DNA of 64,000 nucleotides from Oceanobacillus rekensis (GTDB lineage: Bacteria > Bacillota > Bacilli > Bacillales > Amphibacillaceae), in contig NZ_MTBQ01000003.1 in assembly GCF_002153375.1 (NCBI RefSeq), positions 496,001 through 560,000 on the forward strand, written 5' to 3'. Position numbers and translations under genes: made by a program. Below, in pieces: positions 9,051 through 18,612 of the stretch. Each line of letters starts with the position of its first letter. Position 1 is the stretch's first letter. The notes beneath the pieces were generated by a model that did not search any database, was not told the origin of the DNA, and was given only the letters and a program-made list of their open reading frames with translations.

Positions 9051-10292
9051 TTAAACCAAGTCCTTTTCTCTTACTTCTGGAATGCCTGGCTGTTGTTCTT
9101 GTGTCCATGTGCTTGTGGCAGGGATTTTAGTTTGATCTGCACGATGAGCATATTTTTTCGCAATATTGGTAACTTCTTGCAATAGGCCTTCATCCAATGT
9201 AATTGGTTCTAAACCTTTTGATAAGAACAAATCGTTCTTAACATGTAATTCATTTTCTGCAGCTTCTTTACGGGGATTGGAGACATATGCGATTTCCGCT
9301 TGTGTCAGCTTACCGATAAGTTTAGCCAAATCGACTACACGATGTGTTTCGGTCATCTGATTAAAGATCATGACTCTTTCCTCACGTGTTGGTGGGTTTT
9401 CAATGGCCAACTGAATACAGCGTACCGTATCCTGAATATGAATAAATGCACGTGTTTGACCACCTGTACCATGTACGGTAATTGGATGTCCCACTGCTGC
9501 TTGCATTAGGAAACGATTTAACACGGTACCATAATCACCATCATAATCAAAACGGTTAATAAGTCTTTCATCAAGTTTGGTCTCTTTTGTATTAGTTCCC
9601 CAAACAATGCCTTGATGGAGGTCCGTAATTCTCAAACTATCATTCTTATTATAGTATTGGAATAGTAATTGGTCCTGTGACTTTGTCATATGGTAAACAG
9701 AACCAGGGTTTGTCGGGTAAAGGATTTGCTGCTCGATTTTATCTCCTGTCTCTGTCTCAACTTCGATATCCAGATAACCCTCAGGAATCTTCATCCCAGC
9801 AGTTCCATAACCATAAACACCCATCGTTCCTAAATGAACAAGATGGATATCCAGACCTGATTCCACCATCGCACATAGAACATTATTTGTTGCATTCATA
9901 TTATTGCTAACAGTGTAGCGCTTATTTTTTGATGACTTCATGGAATATGGCGCAGATCGCTGCTCTGCAAAGTGAATGATTGCATCCGGTTGTTCATCCG
10001 TAATTACTTTTAATAATGCGTCATAATCATCGGCTATGTTTATATTATAAAATCCTATTTTTTTACCTGATACTTCTTCCCAAACTCTCAATCTTGTTCC
10101 CATAGGCTGAATCGGTGTTAACGATTCGGCTTCAAGCTCATTGTCAATATTACGTCGGGACAAGTTATCAATGATGATAACATCATGACCAACACTCGAG
10201 AGATGCAGACTTGTAGGCCATCCACAGAACCCATCGCCACCTAGGACAATAATCTTCTTGTCTGATGTTAAATGCTTATTTTCTGAATTCAA
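9051..10292 (-). CDS. UDP-sulfoquinovose synthase (SQD1/SqdB)-like SDR enzyme
   Basis: An extended short-chain dehydrogenase strikingly like plant SQD1, which makes UDP-sulfoquinovose from UDP-glucose and sulfite. Counting from the GTG at 10301, it has GGDGFCGW at residues 21-28, EQRSAPYSM at 113-121, LGTMG with Thr159, and Tyr203 and Lys207 as the catalytic pair. DLHQGIVWGT, FGT-like DYGTVLNRF and QAAVGHP also follow SQD1. The start used is TTG at 10292, because GGGTGG just upstream fits a ribosome binding site; GTG at 10301 would lie inside it. No glycosyltransferase partner is in the window, so sulfolipid synthesis is only one possibility. Confidence 0.8.
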   Translation of the reverse strand: MNSENKHLTSDKKIIVLGGDGFCGWPTSLHLSSVGHDVIIIDNLSRRNIDNELEAESLTPIQPMGTRLRVWEEVSGKKIGFYNINIADDYDALLKVITDEQPDAIIHFAEQRSAPYSMKSSKNKRYTVSNNMNATNNVLCAMVESGLDIHLVHLGTMGVYGYGTAGMKIPEGYLDIEVETETGDKIEQQILYPTNPGSVYHMTKSQDQLLFQYYNKNDSLRITDLHQGIVWGTNTKETKLDERLINRFDYDGDYGTVLNRFLMQAAVGHPITVHGTGGQTRAFIHIQDTVRCIQLAIENPPTREERVMIFNQMTETHRVVDLAKLIGKLTQAEIAYVSNPRKEAAENELHVKNDLFLSKGLEPITLDEGLLQEVTNIAKKYAHRADQTKIPATSTWTQEQQPGIPEVREKDLV

Positions 10293-10456
10293 ATTTACCA
10301 CCCTTTATCTGTTATTCTTCTATGGAAAGAAGGTATCGATCAATAACAAAATTTAGTTTAAGTATAACTTGCCTAATAAAATAATAACAGCGTTTCGTCC
10401 ATTCGTACAGTTATGTAATATTTACAAACTTAATAATTTATTAAATTTACTTCTTC

Positions 10457-10495
10457 AAAAAAGCTGATTCCCCCAAAGAGAAACCAGCTTTTCAC
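10457..10495 (-). terminator. copZ terminator
   Basis: On the minus strand AAAGCTG and CAGCTTTTTT enclose a loop of about 18 bases. It lies just downstream of the copZ stop codon and ends the csoR-copA-copZ unit. Confidence 0.6.
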
Positions 10496-10502
10496 ATTAT
10501 AA

Positions 10503-10709
10503 TTACGCTACAACATCATAGCCTTGCTCTTCCACCGCTTCACTTAGAGCTTCTATAGTTACTTTGGATTCATCATACGTCACATCTACTTTTCCTGTAA
10601 CTAAATCCACTTCTGTATTCGTAACACCAGTTAATTCGTTAAGGGCACCTTCTACAGACATTTTACAATGCCCACAAGTCATACCTTGCACGTTTAAAGT
10701 CGCTTTCAT
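10503..10709 (-). CDS. copZ: Copper chaperone CopZ
   Basis: A 68-residue heavy-metal-associated domain with the Cu(I)-binding motif GMTCGHC near the N terminus (Cys12 and Cys15). It carries Cu(I) in the cytoplasm and hands it to the N-terminal domains of CopA. It is third in the csoR-copA-copZ operon, 33 bases after copA, and has its own ribosome binding site (GGAGGGATAAC upstream of the ATG). Confidence 0.95.
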   Translation of the reverse strand: MKATLNVQGMTCGHCKMSVEGALNELTGVTNTEVDLVTGKVDVTYDESKVTIEALSEAVEEQGYDVVA

Positions 10710-10742
10710 CTGTTATCCCTCCTTTCAGGGTCAGAAATAATG

Positions 10743-13127
10743 TTATATTTTGACTCGCTTCAAGCGAAGTGAGTTTGTAACAACACTTACAGAACTGAGA
10801 GCCATTGCCGCCCCCGCAATCCATGGAGCAAGAAGCCCCAATGCAGCTATTGGAATTCCTGCTGTATTGTAACCAAATGCCCAGAATAAATTTTGGCGGA
10901 TATTTTTAATCGTAGCATGGCTAATTTTAATTGCTTTCGGTAGAAGTAATAATTCCCCACCGAGAATCGTAACATCTGCTGCTTCAATTGCAACTTCAGT
11001 TCCTGTTCCAATTGCGATTCCAATATCTGCTGTAGCAAGTGCTGGAGCATCATTTACCCCATCACCAACCATGGCTACTCTTTTACCTTTACCCTGAATT
11101 TCTTTTACTTTATCTGCTTTTCCTTCAGGCAATACTTGGGCGATTACTTGATCAATTCCAACCTGCTTTGCAATTGCTTGTGCAGTTCTTTCATTATCAC
11201 CTGTCAACATAATAACTTCCAAGCCCTGCTCTTTCAATTGTCTAATTGCTTCTGGCGCTGATTCTTTTATTGTATCCGCTACTGCAACCGAACCACGATA
11301 TATTCCATCAATAGCAATCAACATTGCAGTCTTTCCAGTTAATTCAAACTCAGTTAATTCCTGTTCGACCTCATTCACATTTACTTGATGATCATGCATT
11401 AATTTACGATTCCCGACAATAATATTTCTCCCTGAAAGTGTTGCCTCAATACCATGACCAGGTATTGCAGCGAAACTTTCCAGCTCAACTAATTCAATAT
11501 CCTGTTCTGTTGCATAAGCAATGATTGCTTCTGCAAGTGGATGTTCAGATCCTTTTTCAGCACTAGCAAGTAATTTTAATGTTTCTTTATCACCTGTAAA
11601 GTCAGTAACCTCTGGTTTCCCTTTTGTAATTGTTCCTGTTTTATCCAGGACGATTGCATTTAATTGATAGGTACGCTCCAGATGCTCGCCACCTTTAAAT
11701 AAAATGCCATTCTCTGCAGCTCTTCCTGTTCCAACCATAATGGAAGTTGGTGTTGCAAGACCCAATGCACACGGACATGCGATGACTAATACAGCTATCG
11801 CAGCAATAAGAGCCGTTTCAAAATCACCTGGTTGGACAAAGATAATCCAAACAGCAAAAGTTAATATCGCAATCCCAACGACAATTGGAACAAAATATCC
11901 CGATATGACATCTGCCAATCGCTGAATCGGTGCTTTTGATCCTTGGGCATTTTCAACTGCTTTAACAATAGAGGCAAGTGCTGTGTCTTTTCCGACCTTT
12001 GTTGCTTCCATTTCAATCGATCCATTCTTATTGATTGTTGAACCGATGACAATTGCTTTCTCATCTTTTTCAATTGGAATCGATTCACCTGTAATCATCG
12101 ATTCATCAACAGAAGTTCTACCCTTTGCAACAATACCATCTACCGGTATTTTCTCTCCCGGTTTTACAACAAGTCGATCACCAACGATTACATCTTCTAT
12201 TGGAATCATTAATTCTTCGCCATTTCTCAAAACACGAGCTTGTTTTGCCTGCAAATTAAGCAGTTTGGAAATGGCAACCGTTGTTTGGCTTTTTGCCCGT
12301 GTTTCCAAATACTTTCCAAATAATATCAATGTAATTAAAATGGCACTCGTTTCAAAATATAGATGTGGCATATATCCAGGAATGCCGATTGTTTTAAATG
12401 CTTCATATAAACTGTAAAAATACGCCGCACTAGTACCAAGAGCAACGAGGACATCCATATTTGCTCCACCATTACGTAGGTTTTTATATGCCCCAACATA
12501 GAATTGCCATCCAATCACAAATTGAACTGGAGTAGCCAATGCAAGCTGAAACCATGGATTCATAAAGATGGCAGGAATATTCATACCAAATAAATGGACC
12601 AACATCGTTACGAGCAATGGTAAAGATAATACAGCTGAAATAATTAATTTTCTTTCCATATGCTTAAGCTGCTTTTCTTTATGTGTCTGCTTCTCTTCTT
12701 CGTCTGCTTTCGGTTTAGCATCATAACCAAGTTTTTGAATTCTTTCGATAATCGCTGCTACATCTATCATGCCAGGATTATAATCAATAGCAGCACTTTC
12801 AGTAGCTAAATTAACTGTTGCATGTTTCACACCATCCTGTTTGTTTAACACCTTCTCAATTCGTGTCGAGCATGCAGCACAGGTCATTCCGAATACATCA
12901 AATTCAGCTTTTTCATTTAGAACACCATAGCCTACTTTTTCTATTTTTTCTGTAATATCATCCATTGAGGTTCTTTCGGGATCATAAGCAACAGTTGCCT
13001 TTTCAGTCGTGAGATTTACTTGAGCATCAACACCGTCCATCTTATTTAAAACTTTTTCAATTCTATTTGAACAAGCAGCACAGGTCATTCCTGTTACACC
13101 AAGTGTCGTATGTTTTAATTCACTCAT
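10743..13127 (-). CDS. copA: Copper-exporting P1B-type ATPase CopA
   Basis: A 794-residue Cu(I) efflux pump. Two N-terminal HMA domains each carry GMTCAAC (about residues 13-19 and 80-86). The membrane metal site CPC is near residue 453, the phosphorylated DKTGT near 493, and the TGE actuator motif precedes them. The P1B-specific SEHPLAEAI motif and the hinge [10 protein letters not shown] follow. All catalytic motifs are intact and the length is usual. It sits between csoR and copZ, so transcription should respond to Cu(I) through CsoR. Confidence 0.97.
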   Translation of the reverse strand: MSELKHTTLGVTGMTCAACSNRIEKVLNKMDGVDAQVNLTTEKATVAYDPERTSMDDITEKIEKVGYGVLNEKAEFDVFGMTCAACSTRIEKVLNKQDGVKHATVNLATESAAIDYNPGMIDVAAIIERIQKLGYDAKPKADEEEKQTHKEKQLKHMERKLIISAVLSLPLLVTMLVHLFGMNIPAIFMNPWFQLALATPVQFVIGWQFYVGAYKNLRNGGANMDVLVALGTSAAYFYSLYEAFKTIGIPGYMPHLYFETSAILITLILFGKYLETRAKSQTTVAISKLLNLQAKQARVLRNGEELMIPIEDVIVGDRLVVKPGEKIPVDGIVAKGRTSVDESMITGESIPIEKDEKAIVIGSTINKNGSIEMEATKVGKDTALASIVKAVENAQGSKAPIQRLADVISGYFVPIVVGIAILTFAVWIIFVQPGDFETALIAAIAVLVIACPCALGLATPTSIMVGTGRAAENGILFKGGEHLERTYQLNAIVLDKTGTITKGKPEVTDFTGDKETLKLLASAEKGSEHPLAEAIIAYATEQDIELVELESFAAIPGHGIEATLSGRNIIVGNRKLMHDHQVNVNEVEQELTEFELTGKTAMLIAIDGIYRGSVAVADTIKESAPEAIRQLKEQGLEVIMLTGDNERTAQAIAKQVGIDQVIAQVLPEGKADKVKEIQGKGKRVAMVGDGVNDAPALATADIGIAIGTGTEVAIEAADVTILGGELLLLPKAIKISHATIKNIRQNLFWAFGYNTAGIPIAALGLLAPWIAGAAMALSSVSVVTNSLRLKRVKI

Positions 13128-13138
13128 TCTTATCCTCC

Positions 13139-13450
13139 CTACTTAGAAAATTGTTTCATTACACCCATCAGTTCATCGATTGCTTCATTGCCTTCACCGG
13201 ATTTAACAGCATCACTAACACAATGTTTCACATGTCGTTCAGCTACTTCAAATCCTACTTTTTTCATTGCGGCATTTATTGCACTGATTTGCACTAAAAT
13301 ATCTACACAATAACGGTCTTCTTCAACCATTTTTTGAATACCACGAACTTGTCCCTCTATCCGTTTCAAACGGTTCACGACAGCTTGTTTCTCATCCCTC
13401 GATCGGGGTGTTGTCGGGTGATCATGTAAAAATTTATCCATAGGATTCAC
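13139..13450 (-). CDS. csoR: Copper-sensing transcriptional repressor CsoR
   Basis: A 103-residue all-helical repressor that leaves DNA when it binds Cu(I). The diagnostic ligands are present: Cys48, His73 and Cys77 (the HVKHC segment). The N-terminal part with [15 protein letters not shown] is characteristic of the CsoR/RcnR family. It is first in the csoR-copA-copZ operon, 11 bases before copA. A GC-rich operator-like sequence overlaps its promoter, so autoregulation is expected. Confidence 0.95.
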   Translation of the reverse strand: MNPMDKFLHDHPTTPRSRDEKQAVVNRLKRIEGQVRGIQKMVEEDRYCVDILVQISAINAAMKKVGFEVAERHVKHCVSDAVKSGEGNEAIDELMGVMKQFSK

Positions 13451-13470
13451 TTCCTTTTGTTTATACTCAT

Positions 13471-13499
13471 ACTATACCCCCCTAATGTATAATAGTCAA
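13471..13499 (-). promoter_or_regulatory. csoR promoter with overlapping CsoR operator
   Basis: On the minus strand TTGACT, a 17-base spacer and TATAGT form a near-consensus SigA promoter. The last part of the spacer is a run of six G followed by TATA, giving GGGGGGTATA. This resembles the G-run-plus-TATA half of known Firmicute CsoR operators and overlaps the -10 box, the expected arrangement for repression. The -35/-10 call is read directly; the operator call is inference from the family. Confidence 0.7.
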
Positions 13500-13609
13500 A
13501 CTTTTAATTCCTAAAAAATGAGCCTAATTTTAGTTAATGTGTTTATTTGTGTAACTCACGGGAAACGTATATTGGTAGGAAAAAATAAAATTTAGGAGGT
13601 TATTTTAAT

Positions 13610-13936
13610 ATGTCACATGTACAACATCAAGATCTAATTCAAACTTTACATGATTGTATGACAGCGTGTAATCATTGTTTTGATGCATGTCTTAAAGAGG
13701 AAGATGCTAAAATGATGGCTGAGTGTATACGGTTGGACAGAGAGTGTGCAGATATGTGTAATTATTTGGAACAGGCACTTTCTAGAAACACTCCATTTGC
13801 CGCTGAATTAGCTGCCGTTTGTGCTACGATTTGTGAAGCATGCGGAAATGAATGCAAGAAGCATAACCATGAACATTGCCAGAAATGTGCAGACGCTTGC
13901 TTTAAATGTGCTGAAGCATGTAGAAACGTGGCTTAA
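13610..13936 (+). CDS. Csp3-type cytosolic copper-storage protein (YhjQ-like)
   Basis: A 108-residue four-helix-bundle protein with 16 cysteines, many in CxxC or CxxxC spacing (for example ACNHC, CATICEAC, CQKC, CFKC), plus a His-rich patch HNHEHC. This is the DUF326/Csp3 family, whose cysteines line the bundle and store many Cu(I) ions. No signal peptide, so it is cytosolic. It is divergent from csoR, only 159 bases away, and has a TAGGAGG site. Shared control by copper is likely but unproven. Confidence 0.88.
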   Translation: MSHVQHQDLIQTLHDCMTACNHCFDACLKEEDAKMMAECIRLDRECADMCNYLEQALSRNTPFAAELAAVCATICEACGNECKKHNHEHCQKCADACFKCAEACRNVA

Positions 13937-13974
13937 TATCATTATATTAGAATATTTTTCGTAATGTATGTTGC

Positions 13975-14400
13975 TTTTGAAGAATCGCAGAGTTGATATA
14001 TATGAAAAGAAACTTCGACGACCGCTCTAGGAAATATACTTCGCGCACCTTAGGGCGGCTGGAGTCTAAGTATATTTCCCAAAGCTGGTGTTAAGCTTGC
14101 AAACAATTAACTGCTTAGTGTTTGAAATAAAAATCGCATCACTACTTCACCAGTCCGGCATCGCTGTGGGCGGTGACTCCTCAAAAATACAAACCAATTT
14201 ACTTACGAAGATGCAAATGCTGCCGAAGCCTTCCTTGTCCTCCGGGAATAGCACGTGTCCGAAGCCCCGAAGAGTGGTTTTCTCTTCGGGGCTTTAGGCC
14301 GTGCCCTAAGGTCGCATCCGCCCAGAGCGATCCCTGACGGCAGCAATAGCGCAAATCTTTATAAATAAACCTTAAATTACTTCGTAGCGTTTATATCAAT
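13975..14400 (+). repeat. Family A interspersed repeat, copy 2 (with extra segment)
   Basis: A forward copy with both palindromic modules. The first lies at about 14010-14090 (GGAAATATACTTCGCGCACC with TATATTTCCC). The second, about 14145-14350, is lengthened by a segment of roughly 60 bases (about 14185-14255) that also occurs in copy 7. The copy ends about 35 bases before the yhaP terminator. Frame 14088-14297 is a repeat artefact. It fills the gap between the copper-storage gene and yhaP. Confidence 0.75.
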
Positions 14401-14435
14401 TCCGGAAAAAACAACAATTTTTTCGAAAAGTAATA

Positions 14436-14483
14436 AAAAAAGTTACACCAAAACAGGTTAGAAACCTTTGGTGTAACTTTTTT
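14436..14483 (-). terminator. yhaP-side terminator
   Basis: AAGTTACACCAAA pairs with TTTGGTGTAACTT across a 13-base loop, with A and T runs on both sides. It follows the yhaP stop on the minus strand. Confidence 0.8.
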
Positions 14484-14498
14484 AACGAATAGAGTATA

Positions 14499-15755
14499 TT
14501 ATTTTTCCTTTTTCGATAATCTAATTGCCTTTTTAAAGTCTTTCAATGAACCAGAACGACCGTACATTAGAACGCCCCCGCTATAGACTTTTGCTCCAAT
14601 ATAGGCAAGGACAGCGATTGTTCCGATGAGAATGCCGATGGATAATGCTACTTCCCAAACTGGTATATCAAGCATACCTACACGCAGGAACATAATCATT
14701 GGTGTAAAGAACGGAATGAATGAAGTTATTTGTATGAATGTTGCATCGGGCGTTCCCAACCCAAACATAGCGATAAAGAATGCAACCATGATAAGCATGA
14801 TCATTGGTGTTAGAAGCTGATTGACATCCTCTATTCTGCTAACTAGTGATCCGAGCATTGCTGCCAGTGTTGCGTATAGCAAATATCCTAAGATGAAAAA
14901 CACGATTGCATAGATAAAAATGGTTGGTGAAGTATTCTCGAAACCAAAGGAACTAAAGAATTCTCCTGTCATTTCATCCTGTTTGGAAACAATTAACCCA
15001 TACGCTACCGCAATTACCAGGCCCACCTGTGTTAAGCCGACTAATGCTACACCAGCAATTTTTGCGAACATATGTGTGACAGGCGACGCACTTGAAATCA
15101 GGATTTCCATAACCCTTGATGACTTCTCGGTAGCCACATCTGTTGCAATCATTTGCCCATAGATAATAACTGCCATATACAGTACAAACAGCATGATATA
15201 GACAATGCCTCTAGCCTGACTAAGCTCTTCTTGCGTTTTCGCTGATTCATCCAAGGCAACTGTTTCAAATGACATTGGAGCATATATATCCGCAATGGTT
15301 GCCTGATCAATCCCTGATTGCTGTGTTGCGATAACAACCTTTAATTGTTGAAGATGTTGCTCAATTGCCATCTGATTTCCCGAATCTGCAATATTATTAG
15401 CATAGTACGTCGCTTCCGGTAGCTGATCTGCATTCGTCGATATGGCGACAAGTGCATTATATTCCTCATTCTGGACTGCTGTTTGCGCTTCATCTACAGT
15501 ACCATCAAATGGGATTAGCTCTATGTCTTCGTCTATTGCAGCAAAACTTTCCTGCAAAGGTTCCATATAAGTACCCGATTCATCAACAACTACCACTTTT
15601 TCTGTGCCACTTTCATCTGAAAACATGCCAATGATACTTTGAAAATTTGCAAGGCCAATGATTAGCAGGAGTGTGATTGCTGTACTAATCAAAAACGACT
15701 TTGTCTTTACTCTTGTTAGGTATGTATGTGAAAGTATAATCCAGAATTTACTCAT
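14499..15755 (-). CDS. yhaP: YhaP, NatB-like ABC-2 transporter permease
   Basis: The membrane subunit of an ABC exporter paired with YhaQ. One hydrophobic segment is near the N terminus (TRVKTKSFLISTAITLLLI), followed by a large extracytoplasmic domain to about residue 175. Five more membrane spans then occupy the C-terminal half, the usual ABC-2 plan for sodium/drug or peptide exporters of the NatB type. I place the start at ATG 15755 behind AGGTAGGTG, giving an 8-base overlap with yhaQ. A GTG at 15764 is less likely. The substrate is unknown. Confidence 0.85.
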   Translation of the reverse strand: MSKFWIILSHTYLTRVKTKSFLISTAITLLLIIGLANFQSIIGMFSDESGTEKVVVVDESGTYMEPLQESFAAIDEDIELIPFDGTVDEAQTAVQNEEYNALVAISTNADQLPEATYYANNIADSGNQMAIEQHLQQLKVVIATQQSGIDQATIADIYAPMSFETVALDESAKTQEELSQARGIVYIMLFVLYMAVIIYGQMIATDVATEKSSRVMEILISSASPVTHMFAKIAGVALVGLTQVGLVIAVAYGLIVSKQDEMTGEFFSSFGFENTSPTIFIYAIVFFILGYLLYATLAAMLGSLVSRIEDVNQLLTPMIMLIMVAFFIAMFGLGTPDATFIQITSFIPFFTPMIMFLRVGMLDIPVWEVALSIGILIGTIAVLAYIGAKVYSGGVLMYGRSGSLKDFKKAIRLSKKEK

Positions 15756-16647
15756 AGGATGCACCTACCTTCTCGATGAAAATATCATTCAATGAAGGTT
15801 CTTCCAAATCAAATTTACGGATAAACCCTTGTCCCTGTAATGCTTGAAATATTTCTTGTGAGATTTCTTCTTGAGCAATCTGTAATTCACAGCCTTGTGC
15901 TAGTTTTTTATAACGTAAAACCCCTGGGAATTTTTCCAAAAAGTCAAATGAGAGATCACCATGGATGACAAGATTCTTTTTACCAAAAGTCTGTTTTATA
16001 TCTTTCAATGAACCTTGTACAACGGGTGTTCCCTTATGTAAAATACAAAGATGCTCACATAACTCCTCTACATGTTCCATTCGATGGGATGAAAATACGA
16101 TGGAAGTACCCTGCTCTTTTAAATCGATAACAGCCTCTTTTAACATTTCTACATTAATTGGATCCAGGCCGGAAAATGGTTCATCCAAAATAAGTAACTT
16201 TGGTTTATGGATAACTGCCGTAATAAATTGAATTTTTTGTTGGTTCCCTTTTGATAGTTCATCAACTTGCTTATTCATATATTCAGGAACATTGAATCGC
16301 TCAAGCCAGTATTCAAGCTCTTCCACGACATCCTGCTTTTTCATACCTCGAAGTTTTCCAAGATAAATTAATTGATTCTTTACCGTTAACTTTGGGTATA
16401 ATCCCCTTTCTTCTGGTAGATAACCAATTAAATGACTCTTATCATAGTTAATCGATTCCCCATTCCACGAAATTTCCCCCTCTGTAATGTCCAACAAACC
16501 AAGAATCATACGAAAGGTCGTTGTCTTCCCCGCACCATTCCCACCTAAAAAGCCAAACATTTGTTTTTCAGGGATTTCAAGCGACAGTCGATCGACTGCT
16601 GTATGTCCTTCAAAACGTTTTGTTACTTCCTTTATCAATAATGTCAA
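15748..16647 (-). CDS. yhaQ: YhaQ, NatA-like ABC transporter ATP-binding protein
   Basis: The cytoplasmic ATPase of the YhaPQ exporter, 299 residues. Walker A is GGNGAGKTT near residue 35, the signature is LSKGNQQK, Walker B is LLILDEPFSGLDP, and the H-loop lies in FSSHRMEH. The C-terminal 80 residues are the accessory domain common in the NatA/DrrA branch. Start is TTG at 16647 with GGGTGAG upstream. It overlaps yhaP by a few bases, implying translational coupling. Confidence 0.9.
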   Translation of the reverse strand: MTLLIKEVTKRFEGHTAVDRLSLEIPEKQMFGFLGGNGAGKTTTFRMILGLLDITEGEISWNGESINYDKSHLIGYLPEERGLYPKLTVKNQLIYLGKLRGMKKQDVVEELEYWLERFNVPEYMNKQVDELSKGNQQKIQFITAVIHKPKLLILDEPFSGLDPINVEMLKEAVIDLKEQGTSIVFSSHRMEHVEELCEHLCILHKGTPVVQGSLKDIKQTFGKKNLVIHGDLSFDFLEKFPGVLRYKKLAQGCELQIAQEEISQEIFQALQGQGFIRKFDLEEPSLNDIFIEKVGASYE

Positions 16648-16794
16648 AGTTTTCTCACCCTTTCCTATATATTATACTACGAAATTATTAATTAATAGTT
16701 TCATATTTTTTAAATTCATTTGTAGTAATATTTAAACTATAATGATAATATATGAAATAAAGCGATTACATAGAATGGATGAGGAGGAATGATG

Positions 16795-16980
16795 ATGAGA
16801 TCGTATGCATTAACTGTTTTTGAACCAACTGGGGAAAAATTACTTGATGAATCTTTTATGGCTGACACTGACGAGGACGCAAAAAAAATCGGGACAGAAC
16901 GTTTAGCTGTGGAAGGTTATGCGGAGCATACGCACCGTTGCGTAAGTCCAGAAGCAAAACTAGTACTTTTTCATAGATAA
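16795..16980 (+). CDS. yhzD: YhzD-like small protein
   Basis: A small soluble protein of about 61 residues, with SYALTVFEPTGEKLLDE and a C-terminal region ending AKLVLFHR. It resembles the YhzD family and sits close to yhaQ and yheA as in B. subtilis. Three consecutive ATG codons begin at 16789; the third is best spaced from AGGAGG and is used here. The function is unknown. Confidence 0.6.
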   Translation: MRSYALTVFEPTGEKLLDESFMADTDEDAKKIGTERLAVEGYAEHTHRCVSPEAKLVLFHR

Positions 16981-17067
16981 TCTGGAAGCCATAGAGATGG
17001 GTTGAATGTGAGGTAGCAAGGTAAGTAAGGCAAACACATCTAAATTTTTAAATTGTAATACAATAAA

Positions 17068-17112
17068 AAAACAGAAATCCCGTAGAACCTTAATTCTGCG
17101 GGATTCTATGTA
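17068..17112 (-). terminator. yheA terminator
   Basis: On the minus strand GAATCCCGCAGAATT pairs with the downstream half ending CGGGATTTC and runs into T7. It immediately follows the yheA stop codon. Confidence 0.75.
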
Positions 17113-17121
17113 ATTACTTGG

Positions 17122-17475
17122 TTAAGCTTCTTCGGTACTTCCGTAAAGCTCTTCCAATGGTTTAGTTATAATACGACTAATATCATTGATTACAAGGTTC
17201 AAACGCTGTTCCTCTTCCATTAATTTAGCAATATCCTGGTGTTGCTGAACGGATTCGACAACGGAACGAGCCTTTTCAACTTCTTCTTCTGTAATTTCAA
17301 TTCCTTGCATTTGCTTTTCCTGTAACTCCATTTGTGTATCGCGGAAACTTTCAAACATTTCCTTTGCACCTGGATCATTCATAACGGTTTCATATACTGT
17401 TTTTAAGCTTTTAAATTCTTCACTTTCGCGAATTGCAGTTTCTAAATCATATGCGCTATCATAAATATTAGGCAT
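17122..17475 (-). CDS. yheA: YheA, YlbF/YmcA-family protein
   Basis: A helical cytoplasmic protein of 117 residues in the YlbF/YmcA superfamily, to which YheA belongs. It contains LETAIRESEEFKSLK near the start and a Glu/Gln-rich amphipathic helix in the middle. The YlbF-YmcA-YaaT proteins form the Y-complex affecting RNase Y and development, but YheA itself is not assigned there. The start is corrected to ATG 17475, because GAAGGAGGG lies just upstream; the longer frame from 17496 would start inside that site. Confidence 0.85.
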   Translation of the reverse strand: MPNIYDSAYDLETAIRESEEFKSLKTVYETVMNDPGAKEMFESFRDTQMELQEKQMQGIEITEEEVEKARSVVESVQQHQDIAKLMEEEQRLNLVINDISRIITKPLEELYGSTEEA

Positions 17476-17632
17476 GGATTTCCCTCCTTCAATCATTTCT
17501 ATCGTTACTATAACAGAGGAAAAGATTGATGTATACCCTTAGCTGTTAATAGAAATACTACATAAATTTACTTTTTGACTTCCATGAAACTGCTATAATT
17601 GAAAGAGATACTGACAAAGAGGAGTTTTCGAT

Positions 17633-18523
17633 ATGCAACATATGCTTAAAAAGGTTTTTTCCACTTTTTTAATTTATGATAAAAATTTATCTATCGTGTC
17701 CAATGATTACAAATGGTTTCTCACAACTACAAATGAAGTAATCGGGATTCATAAAAGTGAATTAAGTAAAAAGGATACAGCTATCCTGTCTGCTTTTTTA
17801 ACACCGTACCATTTAACTATCCCAAAGCCGACAAAACAAGAAGTTATATGGAAGGAACGAATACAAACTTCATCCGATAGTGGAACACCCGACAAGGCTT
17901 TTCGTTTCATTTATTTTTCATATAAGAAAAATCAAATGGAAGCTACTATGTTTAAAACAATCATCCAGGAATTCTTTTCGGGTCCGGTAGCGATCTTATG
18001 GGAAAATGAGCATGAAGGGATAATCATTGAACAACAGGATGAGCATTTAGAAGAGAATATATCATACGAGCAAATAAGTGAGACGCTAATGAGTGACTTA
18101 TATGTTAGCACCAAATTTTTCATTGGACCGTATCTTAATCAATTCAGTGGTTTAAATAAGGTTCATTCATCCATCCTTCAGTCAGCACAAACTGCTTTTA
18201 CATATACCGACAAATCCGTTGTTACGTATGTAGATGCTGTTCCACTGGATTTGGTGAAAAATATGGAACCCGAATACCGGGAACAGGTCAGCAGCATTAT
18301 TTTAAAAGACTTCAGGTATGATGAGGATTTCCTTCAAACAATCCGAACTTTTATTCAATGTAACCTGAATATCTCTGTTACAGCTAAAAAGTTATATATG
18401 CATCGGAATAGTCTCCAATATCGAATCGATAAGTTTCATGAGAAAACTGGAATAGATCTTAAAGCATTTGACCAAGCAGTTACGGTTTATCTTGCATTAC
18501 TATCCAATATGCACAGAACTTAA
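17633..18523 (+). CDS. PucR/CdaR-type transcriptional regulator next to msmX
   Basis: A 296-residue protein whose last 70 residues are the PucR C-terminal helix-turn-helix: LNISVTAKKLYMHRNSLQYR and the following TGIDLKAFD. The N-terminal 220 residues have no recognised sensor motif and may be a degenerate GAF-like domain. It lies 89 bases before msmX in the same direction, so it may be co-transcribed with, or control, the shared sugar-importer ATPase. A GAGGAG site supports the start. DNA-binding function is good; the ligand is unknown. Confidence 0.75.
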   Translation: MQHMLKKVFSTFLIYDKNLSIVSNDYKWFLTTTNEVIGIHKSELSKKDTAILSAFLTPYHLTIPKPTKQEVIWKERIQTSSDSGTPDKAFRFIYFSYKKNQMEATMFKTIIQEFFSGPVAILWENEHEGIIIEQQDEHLEENISYEQISETLMSDLYVSTKFFIGPYLNQFSGLNKVHSSILQSAQTAFTYTDKSVVTYVDAVPLDLVKNMEPEYREQVSSIILKDFRYDEDFLQTIRTFIQCNLNISVTAKKLYMHRNSLQYRIDKFHEKTGIDLKAFDQAVTVYLALLSNMHRT

Positions 18524-18612
18524 ATTGATCTTTGTGCATTGAAACCATTTCCTAACCTTGGCCTAACTTGTACAATATACTTATAAAGCGTTTACATTTT
18601 GGAGGGATTATA

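Noticed and set aside
14088-14297. Plus-strand frame of 69 codons
   Set aside because: Entirely inside family A copy 2; the same kind of frame appears in other copies (for example 55369-55578).
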